Assembly: GCA_015501055.1 (NCBI GenBank)
Contig: JADNYV010000098.1
Coordinates: 62,001 to 126,000, forward strand
Direction of reading: 5' to 3'
Length of the DNA stretch: 64,000 nt
Origin: Mucidula mucida
Lineage: Eukaryota; Basidiomycota; Agaricomycetes; Agaricales; Physalacriaceae
Shown here: positions 49,434 through 61,370 of the stretch, in pieces
Position numbering within the stretch: position 1 is the first letter of the stretch
How the letters are laid out: the number at the start of each line of letters is the position of its first letter
Notes under the pieces: model-generated
What the model saw: only the letters and a program-made list of their open reading frames with translations
Told to the model about the DNA's origin: nothing
Databases searched by the model: none
Made by a program: the position numbers and the translations under genes

Positions 49434-50367
49434 GTATTTGTCTTTTGTATGTATGAAGCATCAGTAGAGGAACCCCATGATTTGGACATGGGTGCTTGTA
49501 CTGCTTGTACAGTTCAGCAACCTCAAAGATCAGTCTGGCTACTAACTTGCCCTGGAAGATCTAAGCACTTTGATGACATCCTAATCTTGGAAAGAAAAGT
49601 TCTGGCATCAAGCCCTCTCTGAGTATCATCAAGTCATTGCCAGCTGTGAAAACAAGAATAGCATGCTCTGATGTCTCCACCTTAGTTCTACATAGCCTGC
49701 ACCACTATTTGTGACACATAACAAATGGATGGTACTTATCTGCACACTGTAACTGTTTCAGCACAAACCAATAGATGGTTTGACAGAGTCATTGAATAAG
49801 AGCCACTGGCATTCTATGTTTGGAGATTGAGAGGCACAAGTAATGTTGCATAAAGACTACTCAATGAGCCAGTTGATCAGGTGGTGGTAGAGGTTCTTGT
49901 ACGGCCTCCAATACATCTTGTAGGACATATTGATTGCTGTTTGAAGCCACAATTTTGCGACATAATTCACTGATTTTATCATCCCATCCGCCTGAGGAAC
50001 TGTGCATGTTCAAATGTTGAAGGGCTCTAAAGTTGCAGGAAAATACATTCCTAGCCACATGAGACGCTTCAGGGCCTTCTCAAGCCTCAACAGCCAGCAT
50101 TTGTGTCTCGTAGGCTGTCATTGTCAAGCAGAAGTACATCTGCCACAGTTTTCGTATCAGATCCGCAAGACGGTGATGCCCGGTTTAAGTGGTTGGGCTT
50201 GCTGAAACGTGATGGAGACGGAGCCGCATAACACGGACACATAGTGACACAGCTTGGCTGACCAACACGTGTCATTCAACAGCGATATCGGTTCCGCCTC
50301 TGATACTCTTCCCTTTACACCACCACCGTCGCCACTGCCCCCATCGCCGCCAACGCTACTCTAATCG
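49434..50367. other. Transposon-flanking stretch and presumed Hel2 promoter
   Basis: A minus-strand frame at 49,861-50,058 (DDKISELCRKIVASNSNQYVLQDVLEAVQEP) looks coding-like, perhaps the tail of an older transposase, without a confirmed family. The last few hundred bases must contain the promoter of the Hel2 gene. Confidence 0.35.
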
Positions 50368-52726
50368 ATGTCGACGACTACCACCACCACTCAGACAGCG
50401 CCTTCGACCAGAGGTAAAGGCGGGCGCAGAAACAATAGAGGCCGTGGCGGCAATCGCGCCAAAAATCAGGATCCTGCTCCTCCAGCCGCCGTCGAACCCG
50501 ACCGCGAAGACAAGGCGGACTCTGTAGCCTCCGACGCGCCGACCGTTGAAGAGGCCGTCTGTTGGATTTGCGCCGAGCCCGTCAAATATTACTCTGTATC
50601 GCAGTGCAATCACCGGACGTGCCATGTATGCAGCCTCCGCCTGCGCGCGCTTTATAAGAAATTGGACTGCACGTTTTGCAAGGTGCGCTCTCGGTCATCC
50701 TGATGATGGTCGCGCTGCTGATCGGGCTGTTAGGAACCACAATCGACCGTCATATTCACGACATCGGAGGACGCGAATTACTTGTCGTTCACGCCCGAGA
50801 CGATACCGTTCAAGGATGAGCGACTGGCGATCTTCTTTGAGACCAAGGAAATGATGGAGGACACGCTTATTCTCCTCCGGTTCAACTGCCCGGACGCCGA
50901 CTGTGACTTTATCGCGAAGGGCTGGGCAGATCTCAAGTTGCATGTTCGAGCGACGCACAACAAACTCATGTGGTACGAAATATATTTCCAGTTTGTTGGT
51001 TCTTTTTGTAAACAAACCTTCAGCGATCTGTGTCTCCGATCCAAGAAAGTCTTTGCCCATGAACACGCCCTTTACGCCTACCCGCAGCTCGTCGCCCATC
51101 TCCCTTCAATGAATCACCGAATGAAATCTCTGCCCGACCAAATTGAGGGTGGTATACATCCGTTATGCGAATTTTGTCGCGAGTGCTTCTTTGGTGACGA
51201 TGAGCTCTTTTCACACATGCGAGAACGACACGAAGAATGCTTCCTTTGCAAGAGGAATGGCGTCAGGGATCAATAGTAAGTGCTCTGTTTGTCTTGATGC
51301 TCCGCCTTAAATCTGTCCAGTTTTCTAAACTACGAACGCCTTGAAAATCATTTCAATACAGCTCACCATCCATGCATGCAAGCAAACTGCCAAGCGCAAA
51401 AGTTCGTCGTATTCAACACGCCGCTAGATCTCAAGGCACACATGGTGGACGAGCACGGAGCAGACATGTCCAGCCGTGATATGAAGGACGCCAGACGTGT
51501 CAATGTCGACTTTGAAGATGTCCCGATCCGCCGTGGAGGAAGACGAGACCGCGAACACGAACGGGAACCTCCACCGCGACAACAAGCCCCACCAGGACCG
51601 GCTCGGCGGAGAGAAGGGTTTGGAGCGCGGCTTACGACTAACGCCAACCCTAGCACTTCATCGCTTCCGACTCCGCCTACGCAAAGCAGGCGGGCATCAC
51701 CTTCCCCGCCTCGCGATCCAGTCGATCCGGCCTTGCTTCAGTATGTCTGTCTTCATAGTATTTCGCCAAGTGTCTCATTATTTTTAGGAAGCATAACGCG
51801 TTCCTCGCCCGACTGCAGACATTTGCGACTAATCCTACAACTGCGGTACCCGCCGTCAAGGCTGCTATCCGTGGATATCGTGCTTCCGAAACCAGTGCGA
51901 AGGATCTCATATCTACGATATGGAACGTGCTTGACCGTTCCCTTGAACACACCGCAAGCCTGATTAACGCTTTTGTCGACCTTCTAGATGAGGACGATAA
52001 AAAGCAGGATGTCTTAACGTCATGGAAAGGATTCGAAGTTGAGGTAAATCCACCATCTCTGTCGAATTTCTTTGTTTCTGACGTACTACTCAGCAACGAC
52101 AACAATTCCCGGATCTTGTACCGACTGCTGTGGGCACCGGATATGCTGGAATTACTTCTGGACGTGTACTGAACGCGAAACACTCAACGGGATCGCGCTC
52201 TGCTCAGCAATCGTCCAGGCAAGTGCTCGACCGCGTTGCCCGCGCCGCATCGTCGTCTATGACAGCACCAGCCACTCCTGCAGCTTCTCAGGCTGCCAAA
52301 TTCCCTCCGTTATCATCCTCTTCCCAAGCTCCCGCATTCCGGCAGGCGCAACATAAGACGCCGTGGTCCGCCTCGGCAGCCAATGTCGCTGCTGCGCCCC
52401 CCGTAATACGCAGTGTTCCCGGGCCAAAAGCGAGCGGGAAAGCCGCGCCGCCGCCAAAGCTGAACGATGCAGTATTTCCGGGTCTACCGTCAACGGGTGC
52501 CTCGCGGGGTCCGAAACCGCAGATTGGCGGCAACGCGTCGTTGCGGAATATTCTGGGTGCGAATGGCGCGCCGAAGCCGACGGTGTGGGGTGCGGAAGGG
52601 GGTCGGGATGTGGGTGAGGGTGGGAGTGTAGAAAGCGGTGGAGGCGGGGAGGTTGAGAAGAAGGGCAAGAAGGGAAAAGGAAAGCAGAAGCAGACCTTGT
52701 TTACTTTGGGGAGTTTCCCAACTTGA
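50368..52726 (+). CDS. HEL2: RING-type E3 ubiquitin ligase Hel2/ZNF598 (ribosome quality control)
   Basis: Six exons join in frame without errors: 50368-50682, 50734-50972, 51024-51275, 51321-51740, 51788-52043 and 52094-52726, about 700 residues. After a Gly/Arg-rich N terminus comes a RING finger (CWICAEP...CNHRTCHVCSLRLRAL...CTFCK). Then PFKDERLAIFFETKEMMEDTL and a series of C2H2 fingers (CPDADCDFIAKGW, CDLCLRSKKVFAHEH, CEFCRECFFGDDELFSHMRERH, CFLCKRNG, CMQANCQAQKF), all in family order. The C terminus is low-complexity, rich in Ser/Pro/Ala and then Lys/Gly, ending LFTLGSFPT. The protein senses collided ribosomes in the cytosol and ubiquitinates small-subunit proteins to start ribosome quality control. 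It is the only clear housekeeping gene in the transposon block and appears fully intact. Confidence 0.92.
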
Positions 52727-53059
52727 GCTTTTGTTTTTGGGCAAGGTTTACATAGGGCACGATCTAGAGCATACTGTATATGGCTCATTTTTGTGAACGA
52801 GAAGAGGGACCTCATTGACTCACGGCATAGATTACAATTCGTAGTAAGTGTGCAATCTAAGCTGTCCGTGTTAAAAAGCTCGTTTATGTACTTCACTCTC
52901 GTCAAACCATGGAGTGACAATATATTTCATTTGTATGGCCGTTATACTGTAACAAAAGATTTGTAGACACACCCCCAGTTTTGTGTAATTTAGACGCAGC
53001 TGCTTGTTGAATGTAGAAATTGACACTGGTTGAATTTACTTCTCCGTGCGTAACTGCAA

Positions 53060-53310
53060 CAGTCACAGGTATGAAATGGGCAACAGCCGCAGACACACGT
53101 CGCCTACTGAGTCCCAGAATGCACTCAGGTAGAAGTTGCATTATTCAAACTGACACAGGTGACCATTCTGTTATGTGTTTTCCACACAGGTGTCAGTCAA
53201 TGCACTGAGATGTTTCCACACAGGTACATGTGTTCAACACAAGTGTCAATTCGCTTACATGTTTCGACACAGGTGTCAAGTTGCTTACAGGTTTTCGACA
53301 CAGGTACCAT
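53060..53310. repeat. Left subterminal repeat array (cacaggtgtca-type)
   Basis: Roughly eight degenerate units, for example gacacaggtgacc, cacacaggtgtcag, cacacaggtacatg, gacacaggtgtcaag and gacacaggtacc, spaced about 30-40 bp. They are in the opposite orientation to those at 54,450-54,720. Confidence 0.7.
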
Positions 53311-53570
53311 TATAACTGTGGCCACGCCACCTCTACGAGCATAGTCAGGTGACCACGGCCTTGTGAGCCTCCTTGACTCCCACAAACAGCACCAGAACCT
53401 GGCCTCAAGGTATAAGAGTACAGAACAAGTTGAATCAGCCCAATCTGCACGGTAGCACAGGAATGGTACTTCATATACTGTGGCATGGCCACATGCCTGC
53501 GCACATTGCATGTCTTTCTGCTGGGATTAACATAAATCATCCATTTCATTCTTCTCCTCTAGCATTACGT

Positions 53571-54440
53571 ATGGAAGCAATTTCAAATAGTGTCGATCAC
53601 TTGCTCTCTACCACCATGTCCACTGGCGCGGATGCCCCATCTATTCATGCCTTTCTTATGGAGTGTCATCGCATCTCTACTCAAGCACGCTTCATTATCG
53701 ACACCATTCCCAATGCTGATCTGGATGCCGCTGAACGGGCTGTAACTCAGCTCAACGCCATCCGCTACCTCCTATACCAACTGCATGACCAGATCGCAGA
53801 TGCTGAGCAGCTCTCCCAGTATGTCAATGAACTTCTTGGTCCTTTAGAGAACTTCCTTTCCAATCCTCCTCCCCATCCCTCTGATTTTGTGCCTCGTGTG
53901 TATCAGCCAACTAAAGGACAACCGAAATATGTTCTCGACTTGCAGAGGGCTTTGCTCCTTCATGATTTGGGAGGCTCATGGGAAGATGTAGGGACAGCTA
54001 TGGGTGTTAGCCGCATGACGATATACCACCATTTATCGGAAGCTGGGCTCTCCTCCGCGCGCAAGGAATTTACAGTTATTACTGATGCCGATCTCGATGA
54101 ATATGTGGCACGGTTCTCTCTCAACCATCCATTTAGCGGTGCCGGAATCATACAGGGCCTTCTAGAGACAAGTCAGATTCACCTTCCTTGACGCTGCATC
54201 CAGCTGAGTCTGTGTCGTGTTGATGTAATTGGCGTCATGACCCGGTAAGTCAGGAAGGAAGAAATATCTAACACTAATACTGACGGTGTTATCAGTTGGG
54301 GCGCACTGATGCGAAGAGCAGTCTACAAAGTCCAAGGAGCTTATGCTCTTTGGCACCATGATGGCAATGAGAAGCTGCGCCCTTGGGGATTCTACGTTCA
54401 TGGCTGTATCGATGGTCATTCACGCCTCCTTATATATATG
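53571..54440 (+). pseudogene. DDE integrase-core transposase, truncated
   Basis: The frame starts MEAISNSVDHLLSTTMSTG. It includes a helix-turn-helix (LLHDLGGSWEDVGTAMGVSRMTIYHHL) and a second helical part (DLDEYVARFSLNHPFSGAGII). A TGA at 54189-54191 stands where CGA is expected (IHLP*RCIQ). A 51-bp intron follows, then WGALMRRAVYKVQGAYALWHHDGNEKLRPWG and HGCIDGHSRLLIYM. The HHDGN block holds the first catalytic Asp of the retroviral-integrase-like core found in many basidiomycete proteins annotated 'integrase core domain'. The remaining catalytic Asp and Glu are missing because coding similarity stops at the right-hand repeat array. Confidence 0.7.
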
Positions 54441-54449
54441 TCAAAGTTG

Positions 54450-54720
54450 CACCTGCACTCCCGCCTGTGTCAAAATTTCACGTCCTTGAAAATAGGGTGT
54501 GTCTATCTCATTTCAGTCTCAGAGGCCTGCGTTCAATTTACTACCTGTGTTCATCCCAAAGTAGTTTGCGTCGCGACCTGTGTCTGTTTATTCATGCATG
54601 TTGAGCCTGTGTCTGTTACCCGAATTGACCCAATCAATGTGTGTTTTCTCAGACTGAGAATCAGAACGTGTGTGTTCTTGTAGCTAGAATTTTGTACCCT
54701 TGCGTTTGAGATGCAGATGT
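54450..54720. repeat. Right subterminal repeat array (cctgtgtc-type)
   Basis: Units such as cgcctgtgtcaaa, tacctgtgttca, gacctgtgtctg and gcctgtgtctgtt are the complement of the left array. They are more diverged towards the right end. Confidence 0.65.
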
Positions 54721-54761
54721 GTGTCTGACATGACAATTTGGGGGGGAACATGTGTCAGTCC

Positions 54762-54863
54762 GCTGATATTTTGCCTGGGTATGTCTATTCTATCGCTAAA
54801 ATCATTTTTGTTGCTGATATTTTGCCTGGGTATGTCTATTCTATTGCTAAAATCATTTTTGTT
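54762..54863 (+). repeat. 51-bp tandem duplication
   Basis: Two successive copies of gctgatattttgcctgggta... (54762-54812 and 54813-54863) differ at only one or two positions. A recent local duplication just outside the integrase-core transposon. Confidence 0.85.
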
Positions 54864-55035
54864 ACAGTATACCGGCCATACATTTGGGCAATGTTCGGTG
54901 AAACAACCATTCAACTCAGCCTACAAGCTCTAGGGATCTGCAAGAACCCAAGACGTAGGAGGCATAACAATGCAGTCAACGTAGTCTAAAAAGATTTTAA
55001 GTACAATAAAACAACGTGTATGATAGAATAGATAT

Positions 55036-56100
55036 TCAGTTCCGAATTGGAGGTAAGGTATATGTTATAAACTTCTCGTGCGACACTGGATCTGCCTGCA
55101 TGTATATGGCTAAAATTGCAGTGTGCTTGCGCAGGTACCGCAAAAAGGCATCACTTGCCCATCGTCTGATTGTCTTGACCGCCTCAAAGGACACACCGCG
55201 CAAGAGGTACTCCAATGTCACACCAATTCAAATGCCATGACCTTGTAGAGGCTTGAGGCTTGCCTTTGTAACCGCCAAATGTATTTGCCTAATGAATGCG
55301 GACTTTGTTAAAGGCCAAAACTTCCCCTTCTGCTTGTATACGAACAAATGTCCGTTCTGGGGAGGACAATTCAAAGCCAAGTGCATCCGCAGCAGATGCT
55401 CCGGGCCACTCGTTCCTGTCTGTTGTGCCCAAAATACATCCTCGCCCGTTGGGAATACTTTAGTCCATGGCAAATAAAAGGTAGTCTGCTGGAGGCCGTT
55501 GCGATCAGTCACCTGGACAAATGAACCATTAAGACCCAAGCAAGAACACTGGACAGTGAATGACTGTTACCATTTCAATGTCTGAAGGCTTGACATAAAA
55601 CTTCGGATCAAAGCTAGTTTGGGTTCAAACCGTAAACTTGCCCAAGCATGCAGCGGAGTAGAAAGTTGTTGACAGGACAAGCAGCCACAGCTGCGTTCTG
55701 AGGCACACTGAGATCCAGGTGAGATAAAAGTGCCTTAATGATGGGAATCATGTATGGCAGACATTTCTTCTGTTTTGAGGACTCTGGCCTCAGAGTGTCC
55801 GCAGCGCATCCAACTCGTCGTCTTTCATGACCCACAACGCGCCGTGGATGATATGCCAAGCGCGCACGCCTGCAACATACCCTGAGATTGTTCTACTAGC
55901 ATAGGATCCTGCTAGTGTTGCCCTGAAACTGGATACCAGAACTGCCAGCGCTGGGCATCTCTGATCTTCTGGGACACGTCAACAATTACAGAAGATGTGC
56001 CAGAATAACAGTCCAGACCCGTAGGTCTCAAGTGTTCCATTGGCGTAGGCAAAAGAAATCATGTTGCGGAGCCGGTCCATGTCAACAGTTAAGAGACCAG
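55036..56100 (-). pseudogene. Tyrosine recombinase (fungal Crypton/DIRS-like) remnant
   Basis: Minus-strand blocks in order: a helical core-binding part (SSKQKKCLPYMIPIIKALLSHLDLS), a catalytic-domain part (FVQVTDRNG, LQQTTFYLPWTKVFPTGED, AFIRQIHLAVTKASLKPLQGHGI) and, after a stop, IGVTLEYLLRGVSFEAVKTIRRW then AFLRYLRKHTAILAIYM. The HxxR box reads GHGI*IG: the catalytic Arg codon is TGA (55228-55230), most simply from CGA. The Tyr nucleophile region (LRYLRK) is still readable. Such recombinases move elements by site-specific recombination without target duplications. Several frame changes show this copy is dead. Confidence 0.65.
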
Positions 56101-56445
56101 ATACCGCCAAACAAACAGTGAGTAAACACTAATGGGCTACCTCTGTACAGCCCCGGGTAACTGGCAACTGCCGTCTGGGGGTTTGAGCCCGCCCAATTCT
56201 TGACATGTATTTATTCTATTTCTTTGTTTCTCCCCTCCTAGCCTATTTATTGCCTACTGGCAATGTATTCGACATGTATTTATGTGTTTAGAATGTTTGT
56301 AATTAATGTGTAACACAAATTAGAGCCTTTTGGCGGACTTGGCGCTTCAGATCCCAAATGGGAAAGACCGCCGTCAACAAAGTTGTGTCCATCATCCGAC
56401 CCATCACCATCAGACTTCTCTCGCACTTGGAACCACTCTCCGCAA
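56101..56445. other. Non-coding spacer between tyrosine recombinase and MULE
   Basis: No gene. It probably contains the 5' terminal region of the MULE element; no terminal repeat could be paired because the other end is beyond the window. Confidence 0.3.
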
Positions 56446-59384
56446 ATGGCAGTCCTCTCCAAAATGGCAGTTGAGAGCCGAAACTGCAGTACATGTGGCT
56501 CTTTGCTGACATGCACTGCCGACAACTTCAAGCCGATCTTTGGCCCTTCCGGCATCAAATACTTGAAAACCTGTCGTGGTTGTGCTGCAAGCGGACGCGA
56601 GCACAGCCGACCTCATTGCGCAAAGGCAAAGGGACAGTCTGAGATGGAAAACAACGGTCCGAGTGCGGCTGAAGGCGCCAAATTGGGATCACAGACTAAA
56701 GAGGACTTGGACGACACGTCTGAGGTCCTTGGGCTGAATGAAGTCACGCTCAACACATTTTTGGGTGCACTATCCACACAGAAGGACATGTTTTTGCTCT
56801 CTGCATTTGTCAGTCTTGAGGGTGTCGAAGGAGATATGGAGAAACGGGTGGATATGGTTAGGCGTGCAATATGGGACCAGCTGGACTATTGATTCAAGTA
56901 AGACACATGTCTCTTATTAATACAAGTTGTCTGATGCTTGGTTCAGCTTCCACAAGAAAACAAACGTGTCAAGCACTGGAGTGACACGCTTCTCTTACAA
57001 CTGTGCACAAATGGCAAAACGGCAAAACAAATCCCAGAAGAAACAAGGCCCCAGTGTCAAACCTCAGGGCCGAGGCCAGATGGATTGCTTTGACTGTAAT
57101 GGCTGGTTTTATATCTGGGCCTGTGAGCATACCAGCTCTGTTTTCATTTGACTTCGGCATCAGGAGCAGCACACTCGTTACTGTTGCATCAATATTCCCG
57201 AGGACGTGCACAAGTTTGTGAAAGATAATCCTAAGCATTGGGTACCACAAGTAAGTCTTTGATTGCTGTGTATGACTTTAATCAGAGTCTTATTGGCTTG
57301 ACAGCTTTGGATTGAGATCCTCAAAATGCATCCAGAGCCAAACTTCACACAGAAATCCATCTACAACTTGTGGCTCAAGCAAAGTCAGCACAAGTGGCAG
57401 CGTGACAATGACGAGCTGAAATCAGCGCACATTCTCCTTGAGGAGTTCAAGAATATGCCAACTGGATTGCCGTACAACATAGAGCCAATCCCTATGCCCG
57501 AGAAATACGACGGGTTCACGGCAGTAGCCTTTTCCTTGCCAAATATACTCCAAAAATGGGGTTGTACTATATGTGAAGTTGCCCTTGACTCTGCATGTAT
57601 GTAAGACTGCTCATTCATGGCTTTAACTAAGTATGGGTTCTCTAGGGAATACAAATAAGAGCCAATTTAAGGTCTATGCTCTCCTTGGCGAGGTCTACGG
57701 ATCAGGGTGTCCGCTCAGATATCTTTTGATTCAGTCCAACAATGGTGATGCTGGCGAGAAGGAGAAGTACATTCAGACATTGCTGAATCACTTTTGCACC
57801 ACATGGGAGATGCGCGTTCTTGAGACCTTGTCTGACAAGGATATCACAGAGATCAATGCATTCCTCGCAAAAATGCCTGCGAAACATCAGCTTTGCTTCT
57901 GGCACTGCCTTTGTGCTATCAAGATTTGTCTAGCAACACTTGTGAGACATCCAGCTTACTATAACGCAGATGAAGCCTTTCATGAGTTCAACTGGATCGA
58001 TTGTTGGTTTGTTCCTGTCAATCAGATGTCTAAACACAAGGCGGTTAGTTAACATTTACTTTTAGACTGAGCTGGAATTAACATCCTGCAGGCCACCGTA
58101 CAGGTTGCTCAGCAGGCCATTCCTACATTGACCTTGTGTCTAGGAGGATTTGCAGTTCAGGCACCTGCAAGACCAACGGTTGTTATTTGGGTCAATGGCG
58201 CACTGCAGGATGTCTCTAACAAGACTGGTAACATCTCAGAACTTTCTGAACGAGTGTTTGATGACTTTTTGGACGTCCTTGATGACAAAGACCTTGATTG
58301 ACCGGATAAGGACACGCAGGACCAAGAGGACAGTCCTGACTGGATGTTTGAGCCCGGTGAAGCGTCTGACATGGTCTTTGGACAGACTAAAACATATGTC
58401 TTCTGTCCCACACCTCATTGCAAACGCCTCCTTTATCTGTTCTCCAAACACTTCTGCAAACATCCACTTCTCCCTGATCGTCTTGAGAACAACCAAACCA
58501 CAGAGAAGATCCGCGAGGATGCTGTTTACAAAATGTACATGTTCTGTTATCAGTGGGGCCTGTGCGAGGTATGGGGATACATGTGGACATCATGGTATGC
58601 CCCAAAGAAATGGGCTCTGTGGGCTTGATCCACTTCGCCACTTTGTCTGTTTAGGCTTCGCACAACGATGATGGTCGAGAGTTTCTGGCAATACCTGAAG
58701 CACAAAACGCTTCACCATCTCCTCCATCCTCGACTTAATCAACTCATCTGGCTTCTAGTCACCGACATTGCTCCATGGCTACAAGCAAAGATGCTGAAGT
58801 TTGATGTCAATCATTGAGCTGGACGTGCTAATGATCTATCCCCATTCCAGAAAGCACTGAAGGCAGATTGGCAAAAGCTTCAGGCCTGTGACGCGGGCAA
58901 TCTGACCAGGTATACAATCAAGGTCGGAGATTGGACGTGTACCTGCGGTCAGCAGAAGTACAGCACATTCGTTCTGTGCAAACACCTTGTTTACTCCGTT
59001 GAAGAGCCCGAATCCCGCTTCTTCCAAGAAGTTGTTCGGCACAGGACCATACCATTCTACCAACATCCGCTTCTCATTCCGAAGGGTCAAACCCCATTTC
59101 CAGATATTGAGGATGGATGCATTAGCGATGGTGATGATTGTCCAAAGGCCAATACACCCTCGCAGCTCAAAAAATGCACCCGGGACACAACACCATCACC
59201 AACAGAACATGTAGCTAAGCGCCAGCGTTAGCAGACGCCGGGCAATCATGACAATCCGATAGAGATACTGAGGAGCTCATCACCCATTTGTCTGGATGAG
59301 AATGACAATGACGAGGAGGTAAGCTTGATCCAAGTTATACAACAATGCTTATGAGCTAATAACAATCAATCAGTACCAGGAAGT
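56446..59384 (+). pseudogene. Mutator-like (MULE) transposase with SWIM finger, split by a chromovirus
   Basis: The N terminus has a Cys-rich finger (CSTCGSLLTCTADNF, TCRGCAASG). Then come FSYNCAQMAKRQNKSQ, a DNA-binding part, and after several introns the MULE core: DSAWNTNKSQFKVYALLGEV, YLLIQSNNGDAGEKEKY, LETLSDKDITEINAFL and AKHQLCFWHCLCAIK. The C-terminal SWIM zinc finger reads WTCTCGQQKYSTFVLCKHLVY. Stops at 57149-57151 and 58814-58816 (TGA, probably from CGA) and other frame changes show decay. The frame runs to 59384, where the LTR of element 2 begins, so the MULE was already present when the retrotransposon inserted. Its 3' end lies outside the window. Confidence 0.75.
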
Positions 59385-59915
59385 CTGTTATGAATCACCA
59401 TATTTTCACATTTCCAATCTTATCATATCTTATTGGGGGGCTTGTCTTATCAACCAACGGACTGTTTCATCATCTGTTTCGTCACCCATCATACTCCTTT
59501 TCATTACCGAAGCCGTACTCATGTTGGACACACGTCCAACACATGGATGACATTATACATGCCGATACCTCATGGACTCCCTAGTGTATACACACCGCCG
59601 ACACTTGTAGCACACATGGTTGTTTCAGTATTATTACTTACATGCAGTTACCACTCGTATTTAATGGTTTCACGGACTAGTAGCATACAACACTGGGTCA
59701 AGGGCGTGGAGTTATCCCTAGCGGAAACACGTATGGACAAGGAGTCCCAAACACAGGCTTACTAGTATATAAGCAGTAGTGTAGTATCATTGTACTTTAG
59801 TTCCGATCTCGTTTATACACCTGGCCTAGCCTAGTCTTACGAACGCGAACGCTTTCTTCCTTAGTTTCTTGCTGTGGTACCTGGTTGAGTCTCGTGGCTT
59901 AGTCAGTTGCTAACA
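59385..59915 (+). repeat. 5' LTR of element 2 (531 bp)
   Basis: TGTTATGAATC to TTGCTAACA, closely similar to 48905-49433. A TATATAAG motif at about 59,766 is the likely promoter of the genomic transcript. The primer-binding site should lie just after 59,915 (gaagatcggaac). Confidence 0.9.
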
Positions 59916-60512
59916 GAAGATCGGAACTACTTTCTACCACCTACCACACATCCCTGATCGTCGATCAGCACTTCGCTGTTTGATCATCACACATTTCCCA
60001 TCCCCTTTCCTGTTCACAGATCGACGGATTTCTAATTCCAGCGCACGTCCACATACATGTGTATTGGTCCCAGTAGCGCCGGCTAACAGTTAGAGATAAC
60101 TGCCTTGGGTGCTGGAAGTAGCCGCTCTCACGAGAACAAACTTTTGGCAGTTGCACTTCAGTGGGCGCTGTTTACGGGTCAACCCCCATTCCCAGGAAAA
60201 CTTCGGCTTACCTCACACCAGAGGGACGTCGGCTGGGCAATTGCGAACTTGTGACGAACTCTTGGGCTCCGTAGATACGTAGTCAGTAGTCGGTAAAATA
60301 GCGTAGACAGTTACGATACCTACCTACTTTACTTACCTTACGATACACATCATCATTCCCCACCCTACCAAGTCCTGGATTCTATTTCAGATCTAGGCGA
60401 CTCCTCCTTATTCATCCAAACCTCTATTCCCTCACCCGTTTCATCAAGATCTGCATCTCCCATATCCCCACTTTCACCCTTTCACTCTCCGATCCTATCA
60501 CCCCGATTCATC

Positions 60513-61370
60513 ATGTCCAACGAAGCACCCGAAACCGCTCCTCACACACCCGTTCATTACGCCGATGTCGAAACAAAAGGCCGATCCCTTGTCAACAAGC
60601 CTTATGACTATGACGGGGACAAGTCCAAGTACAAGAGCTGGTGGCAATTGATGTTCACATATATCCGTGACAAGAAGAACAACCTCACATCTGACTCCAA
60701 AGGATCATGTTGTTCTTTCCTAATCCGAGGAGATCACGTAGATGCATGGGTCCAGAACTACTTGGACCAGAACTTCGACGAGGAAGAAGAGGAATGGACA
60801 GTCTCTTGGACGGAGTTCAAGGAAGATTTGAAGGAGCGATTTGTGGATTCAACCTCGCGCAAGACGCGCAAGACCAGATCAAGCGGTTGCGCCAGGGGCA
60901 AGACACCGCTCAAGATTTCTTCCAGAAGTTCGAGGTTCTGCTCACTCAGGCAGGATATTCGAAGGATGACGCATTTGTGTGCACTTCTCGAGACCAACAT
61001 CAACGAGAAGATCATTGATCAGATCTATGGCAGCTGAGACGGGTTGCCAGAGAAGTACAAGGATTGGAAGGCACAGATCATTTAGATCAATCAGCTGTGG
61101 AGAAGGCGGACGGCGAGCAAAGGCCGGTATGCAGTCCCGGCCCCAAGCTCCGCAGGCGGCTACATCAGAGCCAATCCTACGAACCCACCCCGACGCCAAT
61201 CACACGACGAGATGCCACCGGTGTTACCTATGGAGGAGCCGGCAGGCCGATGGACATCACAACGCACGTCGAAGGGACTTTGTTCAGCTGTGGCGAACAC
61301 GGCCATGTCAGCAGGTTCTGTCCCAAGAAAGGTCGACCCAGAGATTCGGGGTTATGGACTGAATGAATGA
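60513..61370 (+). pseudogene. Gag of element 2, frameshifted
   Basis: ATG at 60513 (MSNEAPETAP) opens a capsid-like region: YDYDGDKSKYKSWW, EEEWTVSWTEFKEDLKERF, FNLAQDAQDQIKRLRQGQDTAQDFFQKFEVLL and INEKIIDQIYGS. It ends with a zinc knuckle read as LFSCGEHGHVSRFCPKKGR, whose first Cys is replaced by Leu. One base is lost near 60,848 and the frame shifts again near 60,975. TGA (61035-61037) and TAG (61083-61085) stops follow. Gag would not be made intact. Confidence 0.82.

Larger units (their letters stand above)
52966..54756 (+). mobile_element. Integrase-core DNA transposon with opposed subterminal repeats (about 1.8 kb)
   Basis: The ends look like weak inverted repeats (gacacacccccagttttgtg at 52966, and ttgggggggaacatgtgtc at 54738-54756). 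Between them and the coding part lie two repeat arrays. On the left (53,060-53,310) about eight units of the type cacaggtgtca occur in one orientation; on the right (54,450-54,720) similar units appear as cctgtgtc, the complement. Such opposed subterminal repeats usually bind the transposase. The coding part is cut short on the right, so this is an internally deleted copy. The exact borders and target duplication are unproved. Confidence 0.55.

Noticed and set aside
53060..53310. Repeat array as a CRISPR
   Set aside because: Units are degenerate, spacers are not uniform, the host is a eukaryote, and a complementary array lies on the other side of a transposase.
48905..59915. Two LTRs in the same orientation 10 kb apart, as if flanking one retrotransposon
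   Set aside because: The first LTR is preceded by the end of pol and the second is followed by gag. They are the 3' LTR of one copy and the 5' LTR of another; the interval holds Hel2 and other transposons.
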